NCBI RefSeq assembly: GCF_000716675.1
Contig: NZ_JNXT01000068.1
Coordinates: 1 to 43,991, forward strand
Source of the DNA: Streptomyces alboflavus
GTDB taxonomy: Bacteria; Actinomycetota; Actinomycetes; Streptomycetales; Streptomycetaceae
Direction: 5' to 3'
Length of the DNA: 43,991 nt
Part shown: positions 32,565 to 41,700 of the stretch, piece by piece
Numbering within the stretch: the stretch's first letter is position 1
Layout: each line of letters begins with the position of its first letter
Program-made: the position numbers and the translations under genes
Notes under the pieces: generated by a model
Databases searched by the model: none
Told to the model about the DNA's origin: nothing
Seen by the model: only the letters and a program-made list of their open reading frames with translations

Positions 32565-32704
32565 TTGAGGACGAGGCGCGGAGCGCCGATTCGGGGGAGG
32601 GCTGTCCCATCCGCCACGGGACACCCACCCCCGGGATCGGAGAAGGGGTGCCCGCGCGCGGAGCGCGCTGATGAGCGCTGCGGGGCGCCCCCGTGGGGGA
32701 CAGC

Positions 32705-32747
32705 GACGGCCGCCCGGCGCGGTTGGGGAGAGCGCGGGGCGGCCGTC
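32705..32747 (-). terminator. Terminator after the MFS gene
   Basis: GACGGCCGCCC (32705-32715) pairs with GGGCGGCCGTC (32737-32747) over 11 bp with a 21-nt loop, 58 nt beyond the MFS stop on the minus strand. Confidence 0.55.
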
Positions 32748-32805
32748 GTCGCGGTGGGCCCGGGTCCAGAGGCCAGGGAGGCCCAGGGGCCAGGGACCGT
32801 GGGTC

Positions 32806-34434
32806 TCAGAGGCGCGGCTTCGGGGCCGTGGCAGCGGCCTCGTCGGGGTCGGGCGCGGCAGCACCCGCCGTTTCCGTACCGGCCTCCGGGACCACCACCG
32901 CGTCCGTGGGGACCGCGTCCGTGGGGACCGGGGTCCCGGGGGTGCGGTCCTTCATCAGCAGGAGAGAGAGGGCCGCGGCGACGAGGACACCCACGGCACC
33001 GACCACGAAGCTCGCGGACATCGCCTCGGTGAAGGCGTCACGCGCGGTGTCGACGAGCGCGGTGTTGCCGGTGCGCGCGGCCTCCGCGAAGGCCTCGACG
33101 ATGGACTCGTCGGCGTTCCCGGGTGTGCCGGCGGGCATCTCGTTGCCGTAGGTGTGGGACAGGATGGAGCCGAGGACGGCGACGCCGAGGGCGGCACCGG
33201 CCTGCTGGACGGTGTCGTTGAGGGCGGAGCCGACCCCGGCGTGCTCGGTGGGGACGGCGCCCATGAGGGCGGCCTGCGCGGCGGGCATCGCGAGCCCGCC
33301 GCCCATGCCCATCAGGACCATGGCGACGGTGACCATGCCGAAGCCGTCACCGGGCTCGAGCGTGGTGAGGGTGAAGAACCCGGCGGCGGTGATCGTCAGA
33401 CCGAGGGCCACCATCGCGCGGTTGCCGACCTTCTGGCCGAGCGTGGCGCCGAGGGTGCTGAAGACGAGGGAGGCGACGGCGAGCGGCGCGAAGGCCCAGC
33501 CGGTGTCGGTGGGGGAGTACTCCAGGACGAACTGGAGGTACTGGCTGAGGACCAGCATCAGGCCGCCGTTGGCGAAGGTCAGCAGCACGATGGAGAGGCT
33601 GGCGCCGGTGAAGACCCGGTTGCGGAAGAGGGACAGCGGCACCATCGGCTCGGCCACGCGGGTCTCCCAGACGGCGAAGCCGACCAGGCAGAGCACGGTC
33701 ACGATCGCGGCGACGTACACCTTCGGGTCGTCGACACCGACCTTCGGCCACTCGGTGATCGTCCAGACGAGGGCCACCATGCCGACGACCGAGAGGGTCA
33801 TGCCGACCGGGTCGGCCTTGCGCCAGGGGCCCTTGGACTCCGGCATCAAGGCGAGCGCGGCGACGATGGCGAGCACGGCGATCGGGACGTTGATCAGGAA
33901 GACCGCGCCCCACCAGAAGTGACCGATCAGCGCGCCGCCGAGGACGGGGCCGCCGACGAGGCCGACCATCGACACGGCGCTCCAGGCCGCGATGGCCTTG
34001 GGCCGCTCGTCCTCGTCGAAGACGGTGATGAGGATCGACAGGGTGCTCGGCATGATCAGCGCGCCGCCGACGCCCATCAGGACGCGTCCGGTGATCAGTT
34101 GCCCGGGCGACTCGGCGACCGTGGCGAGCAGTGAGGCGGCGCCGAAGACCACCAGGCCGATGATCATCACCTTGCGGCGGCCGAACCGGTCCGAGAGCGA
34201 TCCGGAGGTCAGCAGGAGGCCCGCGAACACCAGCATGTACGAGTCGAGGATCCACTGGAGGTCCGAGGCGCTCGCGTCCAGGTCCTCCGCGATCGGCGGG
34301 ACCGACACGGTCAGGACCATGTTGTCGACGACCAGGACCAGTGTGCTCAGGCAGAGCACGACCAGGATCAGCCAGCGCTTCGGATCCCGCGCCACCGCCT
34401 TCGCGGCGGCTGCCTTCGTTTCCGACCCGTCCAT
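32806..34434 (-). CDS. EmrB/QacA-type MFS multidrug exporter
   Basis: 542 aa with about 14 TM helices. Family signatures: LSTLVLVVDNMVLTVSVPPI in TM1, SDRFGRRKVMIIG (motif A), GRVLMGVGGALIMPSTLSIL and a motif C-like VGGPVLGGALIG. The C-terminal tail is hydrophilic with a duplicated PTDAV. GGAGG precedes the ATG at 34434. A divergent TetR gene and a dyad at the promoter indicate drug-inducible expression. The substrate is unknown. Confidence 0.94.
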   Translation of the reverse strand: MDGSETKAAAAKAVARDPKRWLILVVLCLSTLVLVVDNMVLTVSVPPIAEDLDASASDLQWILDSYMLVFAGLLLTSGSLSDRFGRRKVMIIGLVVFGAASLLATVAESPGQLITGRVLMGVGGALIMPSTLSILITVFDEDERPKAIAAWSAVSMVGLVGGPVLGGALIGHFWWGAVFLINVPIAVLAIVAALALMPESKGPWRKADPVGMTLSVVGMVALVWTITEWPKVGVDDPKVYVAAIVTVLCLVGFAVWETRVAEPMVPLSLFRNRVFTGASLSIVLLTFANGGLMLVLSQYLQFVLEYSPTDTGWAFAPLAVASLVFSTLGATLGQKVGNRAMVALGLTITAAGFFTLTTLEPGDGFGMVTVAMVLMGMGGGLAMPAAQAALMGAVPTEHAGVGSALNDTVQQAGAALGVAVLGSILSHTYGNEMPAGTPGNADESIVEAFAEAARTGNTALVDTARDAFTEAMSASFVVGAVGVLVAAALSLLLMKDRTPGTPVPTDAVPTDAVVVPEAGTETAGAAAPDPDEAAATAPKPRL

Positions 34435-34460
34435 CTCCGGACCTCCCCAACGAGTGGTGC

Positions 34461-34485
34461 GCGAACGATTCCGTACGGCGTTCGC
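34461..34485. promoter_or_regulatory. Candidate TetR operator
   Basis: Arms GCGAACG (34461-34467) and CGTTCGC (34479-34485) are separated by 11 nt, just downstream of the MFS -10, where repressor binding would block transcription. Confidence 0.5.
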
Positions 34486-34495
34486 TACTCCGCAC

Positions 34496-34524
34496 ACTGT
34501 ACGTACGCCGCACACTGTTCGCAA
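34496..34524 (-). promoter_or_regulatory. MFS gene promoter
   Basis: Minus-strand TTGCGA (34519-34524), 17 nt, TACAGT (34496-34501). It overlaps two direct copies of CCGCACACTGT (34490-34500 and 34508-34518), which may be further regulator contacts. Confidence 0.6.
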
Positions 34525-34600
34525 GCTCCGAACGGCGTGCGCCCCTGCGCTAGGGTGGAGGGGACGAGACGCACTCGCCGAGCAGAAGAGGGGTGGCCGC

Positions 34601-35356
34601 ATGTCACGCGCCGCGCAGCCGACCAAGCCGTCGTCCGACCCGTCGACCGGATCCGTGTGGACGCGTCCACAGCGCTCACGCCGCGAGCAGCCCGCACTCA
34701 GCCGCGACCAGATCGTCGCCGAGGCCATCGCGCTGCTCGACGCCGACGGCATCGAGGCGCTGAGCATGCGCAAGCTCGGCACCCGGCTGAACGCCGGGGC
34801 CACCTCGCTCTACACGCACGTGTCGAACAAGGACGAGCTGATCGAGCTGGTCGTGGACCAGGTCTACGGCGAGATCGAGGTGCCGAAGGTCGCCTCCCGC
34901 GCCGAGTGGCGCGCCGCCGCCCTGGAGTGCGGCAACAACGCGCGCTCCGTGATCCTCGGGCACCCCTGGATCGCCTCCGTGCTCGGCGAGATGGGCATGT
35001 CGTACCTGGGGCCGAACATGTTGCGGCTCACCGAGGACATGCTCGAACTCTTCGAATCCGGCGGCTTCGACCTGGTCCAGGGCGGGATGGCGCTCAAGAC
35101 CATCTGGTCGTACATCCTCGGCATCGCCGCCACCGAGGCCGCCTGGATGACGTCGCTCGCCCGCAGCGGCCAGAACGAGGACGAGTGGCTCACGGGCATG
35201 GCGTCGATCGCCGAGCAGGCCATAGCGCCCTACCCGCGCATGCGCCGGCTGCACGCCGAGCAGACCGCGGGCGCCGTCGGCGAGACCCGGCGCAGCAACT
35301 TCGACGAGGGGCTCGGCTGCATCCTGGACGGCCTGGAGGCCCAGCGCAGGCGGTAG
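34601..35356 (+). CDS. TetR-family repressor of the MFS pump
   Basis: 251 aa. The HTH (LSRDQIVAEAIALLDADGIEALSMRKLGTRLNAGATSLYTHVSNKDELIELV) and C-terminal domain resemble the TetR_C branch of the tetracycline repressor. The 165-bp divergent gap to the MFS exporter contains dyads, so it probably represses the pump until it binds a drug. The ATG at 34601 has AAGAGGGG upstream; TAGGGT at 34551-34556 may be its -10. Confidence 0.93.
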   Translation: MSRAAQPTKPSSDPSTGSVWTRPQRSRREQPALSRDQIVAEAIALLDADGIEALSMRKLGTRLNAGATSLYTHVSNKDELIELVVDQVYGEIEVPKVASRAEWRAAALECGNNARSVILGHPWIASVLGEMGMSYLGPNMLRLTEDMLELFESGGFDLVQGGMALKTIWSYILGIAATEAAWMTSLARSGQNEDEWLTGMASIAEQAIAPYPRMRRLHAEQTAGAVGETRRSNFDEGLGCILDGLEAQRRR

Positions 35357-35456
35357 GCGCGGGAGCAGGCCCGGCCGGGGTCGCGCTCCGCGTGGGCGAC
35401 GCCCGAATGGCTCGTCCCGCGTGGCCGTTCGCCGGGGCGCGCCCAAGGCTCGGACC

Positions 35457-35969
35457 ATGGACTCTGCACAGCGCGACACGCCCGCCCCCGCCCCCGCCTC
35501 AGGCCCCACCCTGTTCGCCGGTGTCCTGATGCTCGTCAACGGCGTCCTCAGCGTCCTCGCGGGCATCACGGGCATCGCGAAGGACGACGTGTACGCCCGC
35601 CTCGGCGACTACGTCTACAAGTTCAACCTCACCACCTGGGGCTGGGTCCACCTGGTGCTCGGGGTGGTCGTCGCCGTCACCGGCTGGGGCGTCCTCAAGG
35701 GCATGGACTGGGCCCGGGGCGCGGGCGTGGGCCTCGCGGCGGTGAGCATCGTCGCCCAGTTCCTGTGGCTGCCGTACACACCCCTGTGGGCGCTGGTCTC
35801 GATCGCGCTCGGCATGTTCGTGATCTGGGCGCTGTGCGCGGACGGGTCGGCTGCGGACCGGTCCGGGGCGGGCGCGTCCGGCAAGGGCGGCTCGGACGCG
35901 GGCAGCTCGGGTGCGGGCGGCCCCGGCACCGGCGGCGCGGACCGTCCCGGCGCGGCCCCCGGCCTGTGA
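35457..35969 (+). CDS. DUF7144-like four-helix membrane protein
   Basis: 170 aa. Four TM helices: LFAGVLMLVNGVLSVLAGITG, then the loop KDDVYARLGDYVYKFNLTTWGW, then VHLVLGVVVAVTGWGVLKG, ARGAGVGLAAVSIVAQFLWL and LWALVSIALGMFVIWAL. The tail is Gly/Ser/Ala-rich. The pattern matches a conserved actinobacterial membrane family without known role. Its TGA overlaps the GTG of the MerB-like gene, so the two are translationally coupled. Transport or partner functions are open. Confidence 0.85.
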   Translation: MDSAQRDTPAPAPASGPTLFAGVLMLVNGVLSVLAGITGIAKDDVYARLGDYVYKFNLTTWGWVHLVLGVVVAVTGWGVLKGMDWARGAGVGLAAVSIVAQFLWLPYTPLWALVSIALGMFVIWALCADGSAADRSGAGASGKGGSDAGSSGAGGPGTGGADRPGAAPGL

Positions 35970-36586
35970 ACCCGCCCGCCGCCGCCCTCGGCGACCAGCT
36001 CGTCGCCAAGTGGACCTCGCCGCAGGGCGCACGGCTGCGCGCCGCGGGCGCGAAGATCGTCGACGGTCTGCTCGAACTCGGCCCGCTCACCCGCGAGCGG
36101 GCCGGGCGCATGCTGGGCTGGCCGCCGCACGAGGTCCTGCCCCGCTTCGAGGCCATGGACTTCCGCCTGGAGACCGACCCCGACGGCAACATCATCGGCG
36201 CGGGCGTCTCCCTGAACGCCGACCGCCCGCACTCCATGGAGCTGCGCGGCCGCACCGTACGCGGCTGGTGCGCCCTGGACGCCCTGATGTTCCCCGTCGT
36301 CCTCGACGAGTCGGTCTCCCGGATCACCTCCCGCTGCGCCACCACCGGCGAGCCCGTCCACGCCACCGTCACCCCGTCCGGCGTCCGCGACGTCCACCCC
36401 GCCACGGCCGCCGTCACCCTGGCCCCGGCCACCGGCGCCGACATCCGCGAGGTCTTCTGCGACCGCGTCAACTTCTACGCCAGCGAGGCCCTGGCGACGG
36501 ACGCCACCCTCCAGGACACGGACCTGGCGGTCTGCTCGACGGCGGAGGCGTGGACGGTGGCCAAACGCCTGGCCGACCTCTTCTAG
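35966..36586 (+). CDS. merB: Organomercurial lyase (MerB family)
   Basis: 206 aa. MerB protonolyses carbon-mercury bonds to release Hg2+. Cys102 and Asp105 in GWCALDALMFP and Cys165 in REVFCDRVNFYAS match the catalytic Cys96, Asp99 and Cys159 of plasmid R831b MerB with identical spacing (3 and 63 residues). An N-terminal helical region and a central RITSRCATTGEPV also fit. No merA, merR, merT or merP is in the window, so it stands alone except for the coupled membrane protein. Its real substrate may differ. The stop shares a CTAG with the convergent LysR stop. Confidence 0.88.
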   Translation: MNPPAAALGDQLVAKWTSPQGARLRAAGAKIVDGLLELGPLTRERAGRMLGWPPHEVLPRFEAMDFRLETDPDGNIIGAGVSLNADRPHSMELRGRTVRGWCALDALMFPVVLDESVSRITSRCATTGEPVHATVTPSGVRDVHPATAAVTLAPATGADIREVFCDRVNFYASEALATDATLQDTDLAVCSTAEAWTVAKRLADLF

Positions 36587-37491
36587 AACGACGCCGGCCC
36601 CCCGTTCGTGGCCAGAACGTCCCGCACAGTCCGAATGAACGCGTCCCCGCGAGACCCCGTGCTGCCGGTCCGCCACACCAGCGCCACATCCGCCGTCGGC
36701 AGGTCGTGCACGGGCACGAACACCACGTCAGGACGCGAGTAGTACGTCTCCACGGAGGCGATGACCGGGGAGACCCCCTGCCCGGTGGCGACGAGCGTCA
36801 TCAGCTCCTGGAACGTCGCCACCGCCTGCCCGCGCCGGATCTCCCGGCCGCTCGGCGTGCGCGGCGGCACATGGAAGTCCCACCAGTACGCGGGCGCGCC
36901 GCCCGCCACCCGGAAGAACGTCTCGCCCGCCAACTCCTCGAAGGACAGGGAGGTCCGTCCGGCGAAGCGGTGGCCGACGGGCACGGCGAGGGCGCGGTGT
37001 TCGGTGATGACGACGGGGCCGACGGTCAGGTCGGGCTCCGCCACCGGCAGGCACGTGAACAGCATGTCGATGTCGCCCGCGCGCAGCGCGCCCAGCGGGT
37101 CCTGGAACTGCGTCTCGCGCATCCGCACCTCGCAGCCGGGGCACCGCTCCCGGAACAGCTTCAGGATCGGCTGCGTGAGCGACCCGGCCCCGGAGCCGAG
37201 GAAGCCGACGCCCAACTCCCCGTCGATGCCCCGCGCCTGGTCCTTGGCGCGGGCCACGGCCTCCTCCATCCGGTGGTGCAGCGGCGCGAGCTCGTCGTAC
37301 AACTGCCGCCCCAGCGGGGACATCCGCACCACGCGGCTGGTGCGTTCGAAGAGGGGGGCGCCGATCTTGCGCTCCAGCTTCTTCACGGTCTGGCTGACCC
37401 GCGCCTGCGAGAGCAGCAGGCGTTCGGCGGTGCGGCCGAAGTGCAGCTCCTCGGCGAGGGTCAGAAAGGTCTGCAGTTCCTGTCGTTCCAT
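36583..37491 (-). CDS. LysR-family regulator
   Basis: 302 aa. The HTH is LQTFLTLAEELHFGRTAERLLLSQARVSQTVKKLERKIGAPLFERT; the effector domain covers about residues 90-295 (GELGVGFLGSGAGSLTQPIL). GGGGGAG precedes the ATG at 37491. It overlaps the end of the MerB-like gene by 4 bp (shared CTAG). The next gene, divergent from it at 226 bp, encodes a secreted SGNH hydrolase, its most likely target, but no clear T-N11-A dyad was recognised. Confidence 0.93.
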   Translation of the reverse strand: MERQELQTFLTLAEELHFGRTAERLLLSQARVSQTVKKLERKIGAPLFERTSRVVRMSPLGRQLYDELAPLHHRMEEAVARAKDQARGIDGELGVGFLGSGAGSLTQPILKLFRERCPGCEVRMRETQFQDPLGALRAGDIDMLFTCLPVAEPDLTVGPVVITEHRALAVPVGHRFAGRTSLSFEELAGETFFRVAGGAPAYWWDFHVPPRTPSGREIRRGQAVATFQELMTLVATGQGVSPVIASVETYYSRPDVVFVPVHDLPTADVALVWRTGSTGSRGDAFIRTVRDVLATNGGPASF

Positions 37492-37717
37492 GGCGCGCTC
37501 CCCCTTGCGTAGGCCCTGAGAACCCCTCGGCGGAGCCCCGAAGGCGGCAACACCGGCAGGCCCGCGCCCCCTTCCCGAACGGCCTGACCTGCATCGATAA
37601 GCCTCGGCTTCGAGATCGTTTCACGGATCGGCGTTGATGGGCGGGTGCGATCGGCGGATCTTTGAGGAGTCGGAACGGCAGCCCGCCGAAACCGGCCCCA
37701 GACCTCAGGAGTTCATG

Positions 37718-39010
37718 ATGTTCTCGCGTACCCGCACCCTCGCCGTCGCTGTCGCCCTCGCCGTCACCGCCGGTACCGCCGTCACTGTCGCCCAGGCCTC
37801 CGACGGCGGCGCGGGCCAAGGCCGGCACGCGGCCGGGAAGGGAGGTGCCTGGTCAGCGGCGTGGGCCGCGTCGCCGCAGCGGCCGAGCACCGGCTTCAAG
37901 GCCAACTGGTCCGAGGCGGGCTTCGACGACCAGACCGTGCGCCAGGTCGTCCGCGTGACCGAGAAGGGCGACCGAGCCCGCATCCGCCTCTCCAACGCCT
38001 ACGGCGCCTCCCCGCTGCACGTCGCGAGCGCCACCGTCGCCCGCACCGAGGGCGACAAGGGCGCGGGCGTCGAGCGCGGCTCGGTGCGGGCGCTCACCTT
38101 CGGCGGGAAGAAGTCGGTGACCGTTCCGGCGGGCGGCCAGCTCTCCAGCGACGCCGCCGGGCTCGACCTGGACCGCTTCGAGTCCGTCACCGTCACCCTG
38201 CACCTGTCCGGCACCACCGGGCCCGCCACCTTCCACGCGCAGGCCTTCGCGACCAGCTACCGGGCCGACGGCGACCACACCCGCGACACCGGCGCCGACG
38301 CCTTCAAGGAGTCGACCGAGTCCTGGTACTACCTGTCCGGCGTGGACGTCGCCGACAGCGGCAAGAAGGGCAAGCGGGACGGCGTGGTCCTCTTCGGCGA
38401 CTCCATCACCGACGGCTTCGCCTCCTCCACCGACCTCAACCGCCGCTGGTCCGACGCGCTCGCCGAGCGCCTCGCCAAGTCCGGCGAGCCCCGGCCCGTC
38501 GTCAACTCCGGCATCGGCGGCAACATGGTCCTCAACGACTCGGCCTGGTACGGCGCCAAGGGCACCGGGCGCATCGCCCGGGACGCCCTCGACCTGCCCG
38601 GCGCGGGCACCGTCGTGATCCTCGAAGGCCTCAACGACATCGGCTTCAGCGAGACCGACAAGCCCACCTACAAGCCCGCGCCGATCGTCAGCGCCGACGA
38701 ACTCATCGCAGGGCACCGCAAGTTGATCCGTGCCGCGCACGACAAGGGCCTGAAGGCCGTCGGCGCCACGCTGCTCCCGCTCGGCGGCTCCGACCACTAC
38801 GGCGAGCGCGCCGCCGCGGTCAGCGACAAGTTCAACGAGTGGGTGCGCACGTCGGGTGAGTACGACGGCTACGTCGACTTCGACAAGGCACTCGCCGACC
38901 CGAAGGACCCGGAGCGGATCCGGCCCGCGTACGACAGCGGCGACCACCTGCACCCGAACGACGCCGGGTACGCGGCGATGGCGCGGGCCGTCGACCTCGG
39001 CTCGCTCTGA
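37718..39010 (+). CDS. Secreted SGNH/GDSL hydrolase
   Basis: 430 aa. A Sec signal peptide at about residues 1-32 (RTRTLAVAVALAVTAGTAVTVAQAS) is followed by a beta-rich domain to about residue 215, then the SGNH hydrolase domain: Block I GDSITDG with Ser229, the Gly and Asn blocks NSGIGGN and LEGLNDIG, and Block V DHLHPND with Asp409 and His412. It is a likely esterase or acetylesterase acting outside the cell; the substrate is unknown. AGGAG (37707-37711) is 6 nt before the ATG at 37718, preferred over the ATG at 37715. Confidence 0.93.
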   Translation: MFSRTRTLAVAVALAVTAGTAVTVAQASDGGAGQGRHAAGKGGAWSAAWAASPQRPSTGFKANWSEAGFDDQTVRQVVRVTEKGDRARIRLSNAYGASPLHVASATVARTEGDKGAGVERGSVRALTFGGKKSVTVPAGGQLSSDAAGLDLDRFESVTVTLHLSGTTGPATFHAQAFATSYRADGDHTRDTGADAFKESTESWYYLSGVDVADSGKKGKRDGVVLFGDSITDGFASSTDLNRRWSDALAERLAKSGEPRPVVNSGIGGNMVLNDSAWYGAKGTGRIARDALDLPGAGTVVILEGLNDIGFSETDKPTYKPAPIVSADELIAGHRKLIRAAHDKGLKAVGATLLPLGGSDHYGERAAAVSDKFNEWVRTSGEYDGYVDFDKALADPKDPERIRPAYDSGDHLHPNDAGYAAMARAVDLGSL

Positions 39011-39014
39011 GCAC

Positions 39015-39085
39015 CACGGCGCGCGGCCGGGGCGGCTGGTCCGCCCGGCCGCTCCGCCGTGCCCGGGTTCCCGCGCGCGGGAACC
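39015..39085. terminator. Double hairpin terminator
   Basis: A long stem with outer arms CACGGCG (39015-39021) and CGCCGTG (39055-39061) and GC-rich inner arms is followed by the perfect palindrome GGTTCCCGCGCGCGGGAACC (39066-39085). It separates two convergent genes. Confidence 0.8.
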
Positions 39086-39091
39086 GTACGG

Positions 39092-39487
39092 TCACTCCCG
39101 CGTGTAGAAGCGGTAGAACGTCACCGCGAACACGCTCGCGGCCACCGTGCCCGCCATCCCCACCGACCGCAGCACGCTCGCGTCGGTGAGGCTGTACAGG
39201 AAGCCGAAGGACACGCCCGCGAAGGTCGCCCAGGCCGTGGCGCGCAGCTCGCGCGGCAGGGCGGGGGCGAGGCGGCGCACGGCCGCGTACAGCGCGCCGA
39301 AGGCGACGCCCGAGACCACGCCGAAGAGGACGTTCCCGCTGGTGATCGGTCCGCCGTCGCGGTTGATCGCGGCGGCCCAGAGGCCGTAGACGACGGCGAG
39401 GAGGGCGGGGCCCGCCCAGGTGCCGGAGAGCGCGCGGATGCCGGGGAGGGTGGGGGTGCCGGGCGCTCCGTGTGCGGTGTGAGCCAT
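39092..39487 (-). CDS. Small four-helix membrane protein
   Basis: 131 aa with four hydrophobic helices ([71 protein letters not shown]) and a short polar N-terminus. No family with known function is recognised. A 21-bp direct repeat lies just upstream of the start. Confidence 0.8.
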   Translation of the reverse strand: MAHTAHGAPGTPTLPGIRALSGTWAGPALLAVVYGLWAAAINRDGGPITSGNVLFGVVSGVAFGALYAAVRRLAPALPRELRATAWATFAGVSFGFLYSLTDASVLRSVGMAGTVAASVFAVTFYRFYTRE

Positions 39488-39500
39488 GACGGCTCCTCTC

Positions 39501-39540
39501 TGCTCACGCCTTGCGGTGTACTGCTCACGCCTTGCGGCGT
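39501..39540. repeat. Direct repeat upstream of the membrane-protein gene
   Basis: TGCTCACGCCTTGCGGTGT (39501-39519) and a copy with one change (39522-39540), spaced 21 bp. It lies 14 bp upstream of the ATG at 39487 and could be a regulator site or a duplication. Confidence 0.7.
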
Positions 39541-39725
39541 CCCATCAAGGAAACACCCGTTCGACCCCGCGCTCCACCGGAGCCCGTGCCACTCTGGAAA
39601 TCGGCGACGCGCTCGGCGATGAGTTTCCGCCACGGGTCCGGTCTCCCCTCATGACGAGCCGCTGCCGAGCCGCTGCCGAGCAGCCGACGAGCGGCCGACG
39701 ATCCGCATGCGGAGGGCGCAGGGAC

Positions 39726-40784
39726 ATGAGCAGCAAGCAGTCGTACCGGGGCCCCGGGTCCGGGGGCCTCGCCATCGAGACCGCGGGCCTGGTGAAGACC
39801 TTCGGCGACAACCGCGCGGTCGACGGCGTCGACCTCGCCGTACCGGCCGGAACGGTCTACGGCCTCCTCGGGCCGAACGGCGCGGGCAAGACCACGACCG
39901 TGAAGATGCTGGCCACGCTGCTTCGCCCGGACGGCGGCGAGGCGCACGTATTCGGCCACGACGTGGTCCGCGCGGCCGACACCGTCCGCGGCCTGGTCAG
40001 CCTCACCGGGCAGTACGCCTCGGTCGACGAGGACCTCACCGGCACCGAGAACCTGGTGCTCCTGGCCCGTCTGACCGGCCACGGCAAGAAGGCCGCGTAC
40101 AGCCGCGCGGAGCAGCTCCTCGACGCCTTCGGCCTCGGTGACGCCGCGTCCCGCCAGGTCAAGAACTACTCGGGCGGCATGCGGCGGCGCATCGACATCG
40201 CCGCGTCCATCCTCAACACCCCCGACCTGCTCTTCCTCGACGAGCCGACGACGGGCCTCGACCCGCGCAGCCGCAACCAGGTCTGGGACATCGTCCGCGC
40301 GGTCGTAGGACACGGCACCACCGTGCTCCTGACCACGCAGTATCTGGACGAGGCCGACCAGCTCGCCGCCCGCATCGCCGTCATCGACAAGGGCAAGGTC
40401 ATCGCCGAGGGCACCAAGGGCGAGCTGAAGGCGTCCGTCGGCGCGGGCTCGGTGCACGTCCGCCTGCGCCACGCCGAGCAGCGCCCGCAGGCCGAGGAGG
40501 TGCTGCGCATCGCCCTCGACGCCGAGGTCAAGATCGAACCCGACCCGGTCGCGCTCACCGCCCGCGTCGGTGGCGGCGCGGCGAACGGCCAGGGCGCGGC
40601 CGAGCAGGCGTCCCGTGCCCTCGCCGAACTGGCCCGCACCGGCATCACCGTCGACAACTTCTCCCTGGGCCAGCCCAGCCTCGACGAGGTGTTCCTGGCG
40701 CTGACCGGCCACCCCAGCGACCCCGAGCCCCCGAGCGGGCCGGGCGCCCCGCAGGACCTGAAGGAAGCCGAGGTCTCCCGATGA
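39726..40784 (+). CDS. DrrA-type ABC exporter ATPase
   Basis: 352 aa. The ABC domain has Walker A GPNGAGKT (residues 49-56), Q-loop [13 protein letters not shown], signature YSGGMRRR, Walker [13 protein letters not shown] and H-loop [11 protein letters not shown]-terminal DUF4162-like regulatory region of about 90 residues follows, as in the daunorubicin exporter DrrA. It partners with the permease whose ATG overlaps its TGA (ATGA). It is a likely exporter of a hydrophobic drug or metabolite. No biosynthetic genes are adjacent. Confidence 0.94.
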   Translation: MSSKQSYRGPGSGGLAIETAGLVKTFGDNRAVDGVDLAVPAGTVYGLLGPNGAGKTTTVKMLATLLRPDGGEAHVFGHDVVRAADTVRGLVSLTGQYASVDEDLTGTENLVLLARLTGHGKKAAYSRAEQLLDAFGLGDAASRQVKNYSGGMRRRIDIAASILNTPDLLFLDEPTTGLDPRSRNQVWDIVRAVVGHGTTVLLTTQYLDEADQLAARIAVIDKGKVIAEGTKGELKASVGAGSVHVRLRHAEQRPQAEEVLRIALDAEVKIEPDPVALTARVGGGAANGQGAAEQASRALAELARTGITVDNFSLGQPSLDEVFLALTGHPSDPEPPSGPGAPQDLKEAEVSR

Positions 40785-41626
40785 GCACCGCGACCACCAC
40801 CGAAGCCCAGGACCTGGCCCCGGTCCGCACGGAGTCCCTGGCCGAACTGCTCATCGCCAAGGAACGCCCGCGGCGGCCCAGCGCCCTGTCCACGTCCCTG
40901 ACCTTCGGCTGGCGCGCCATACTCAAGATCAAGCACGTGCCGGAGCAGCTGTTCGACGTCACGGCGTTCCCGATCATGATGGTGCTGATGTACACGTACC
41001 TCTTCGGAGGCGCGCTCGCCGGATCCCCGCGCGAGTACATCCAGTACCTGCTCCCCGGCATCCTGGTGATGTCCGTCGTCATGATCACGATGTACACGGG
41101 CGTCTCGGTCAACACCGACATCGAGAAGGGCGTCTTCGACCGCTTCCGCTCGCTGCCCATCTGGCGGCCGTCGACGCTGGTCGGCTATCTCCTCGGCGAC
41201 GCCCTGCGGTACGCGATGGCGTCCGCCGTGATGCTCACCGTCGGCATCATCATGGGCTTCCGGCCGGACAGCGCGCTCGGCGTCCTCGGCGGCGTGCTCC
41301 TGCTGCTCGTCTTCTCGTTCGCCTTCTCCTGGGTGTGGACGATGTTCGGCCTGCTGCTGCGCACCGAGAAGTCCGTGATGGGCGTCAGCATGATGGTGCT
41401 GTTCCCGCTGACGTTCCTCAGCGACATCTTCGTGAAGCCCGAGACCATGCCGGGCTGGCTCCAGGCCTTCGTCAACAACAACCCCGTCACGCACGTCGCC
41501 TCCGCCGTGCGCGGCCTGATGGCGGGCGACTGGCCGGGCGCCGACATCGCGTGGAGCCTCGGCTGGGCGGGGCTGCTCGTGGCGGTGTTCGGGCCGGTCA
41601 CGATGCGGCTGTACAACCGCAAGTAG
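40781..41626 (+). CDS. DrrB-type ABC-2 permease
   Basis: 281 aa with six TM helices. Recognisable ABC-2 features: [20 protein letters not shown], the motif [29 protein letters not shown], and [29 protein letters not shown]. Its ATG overlaps the ATPase stop, implying coupled translation and a stoichiometric DrrAB-type complex in the membrane. A strong terminator follows. Confidence 0.95.
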   Translation: MSTATTTEAQDLAPVRTESLAELLIAKERPRRPSALSTSLTFGWRAILKIKHVPEQLFDVTAFPIMMVLMYTYLFGGALAGSPREYIQYLLPGILVMSVVMITMYTGVSVNTDIEKGVFDRFRSLPIWRPSTLVGYLLGDALRYAMASAVMLTVGIIMGFRPDSALGVLGGVLLLLVFSFAFSWVWTMFGLLLRTEKSVMGVSMMVLFPLTFLSDIFVKPETMPGWLQAFVNNNPVTHVASAVRGLMAGDWPGADIAWSLGWAGLLVAVFGPVTMRLYNRK

Positions 41627-41700
41627 CCGTAACCAGCGCTCCTGCGGCGGCGCGCCGTCGCCGTCCCACAAAGGCGGGGAATCCTGCCCCCATATGCAGT

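Larger units (their letters stand above)
31953..32805. other. Repeat-rich intergenic region
   Basis: No credible gene in 853 bp. It holds two tandem copies of a long repeat (31996-32103 and 32117-32222), inverted partial copies (32311-32375 and 32565-32588), a CCCCCAAGCTCTC-type palindromic element (32527-32564), and a terminator hairpin (32705-32747) behind the MFS gene. Confidence 0.75.

Noticed and set aside
35457..35459. Leaderless start for the DUF7144-like gene (AAGGCT 6 nt upstream)
   Set aside because: AAGGCT does not fit TAnnnT, so I did not include it among the leaderless set.
39726..41626. Biosynthetic gene cluster around the DrrAB-type exporter
   Set aside because: No polyketide, peptide synthetase, terpene or tailoring genes are adjacent; the exporter stands alone.
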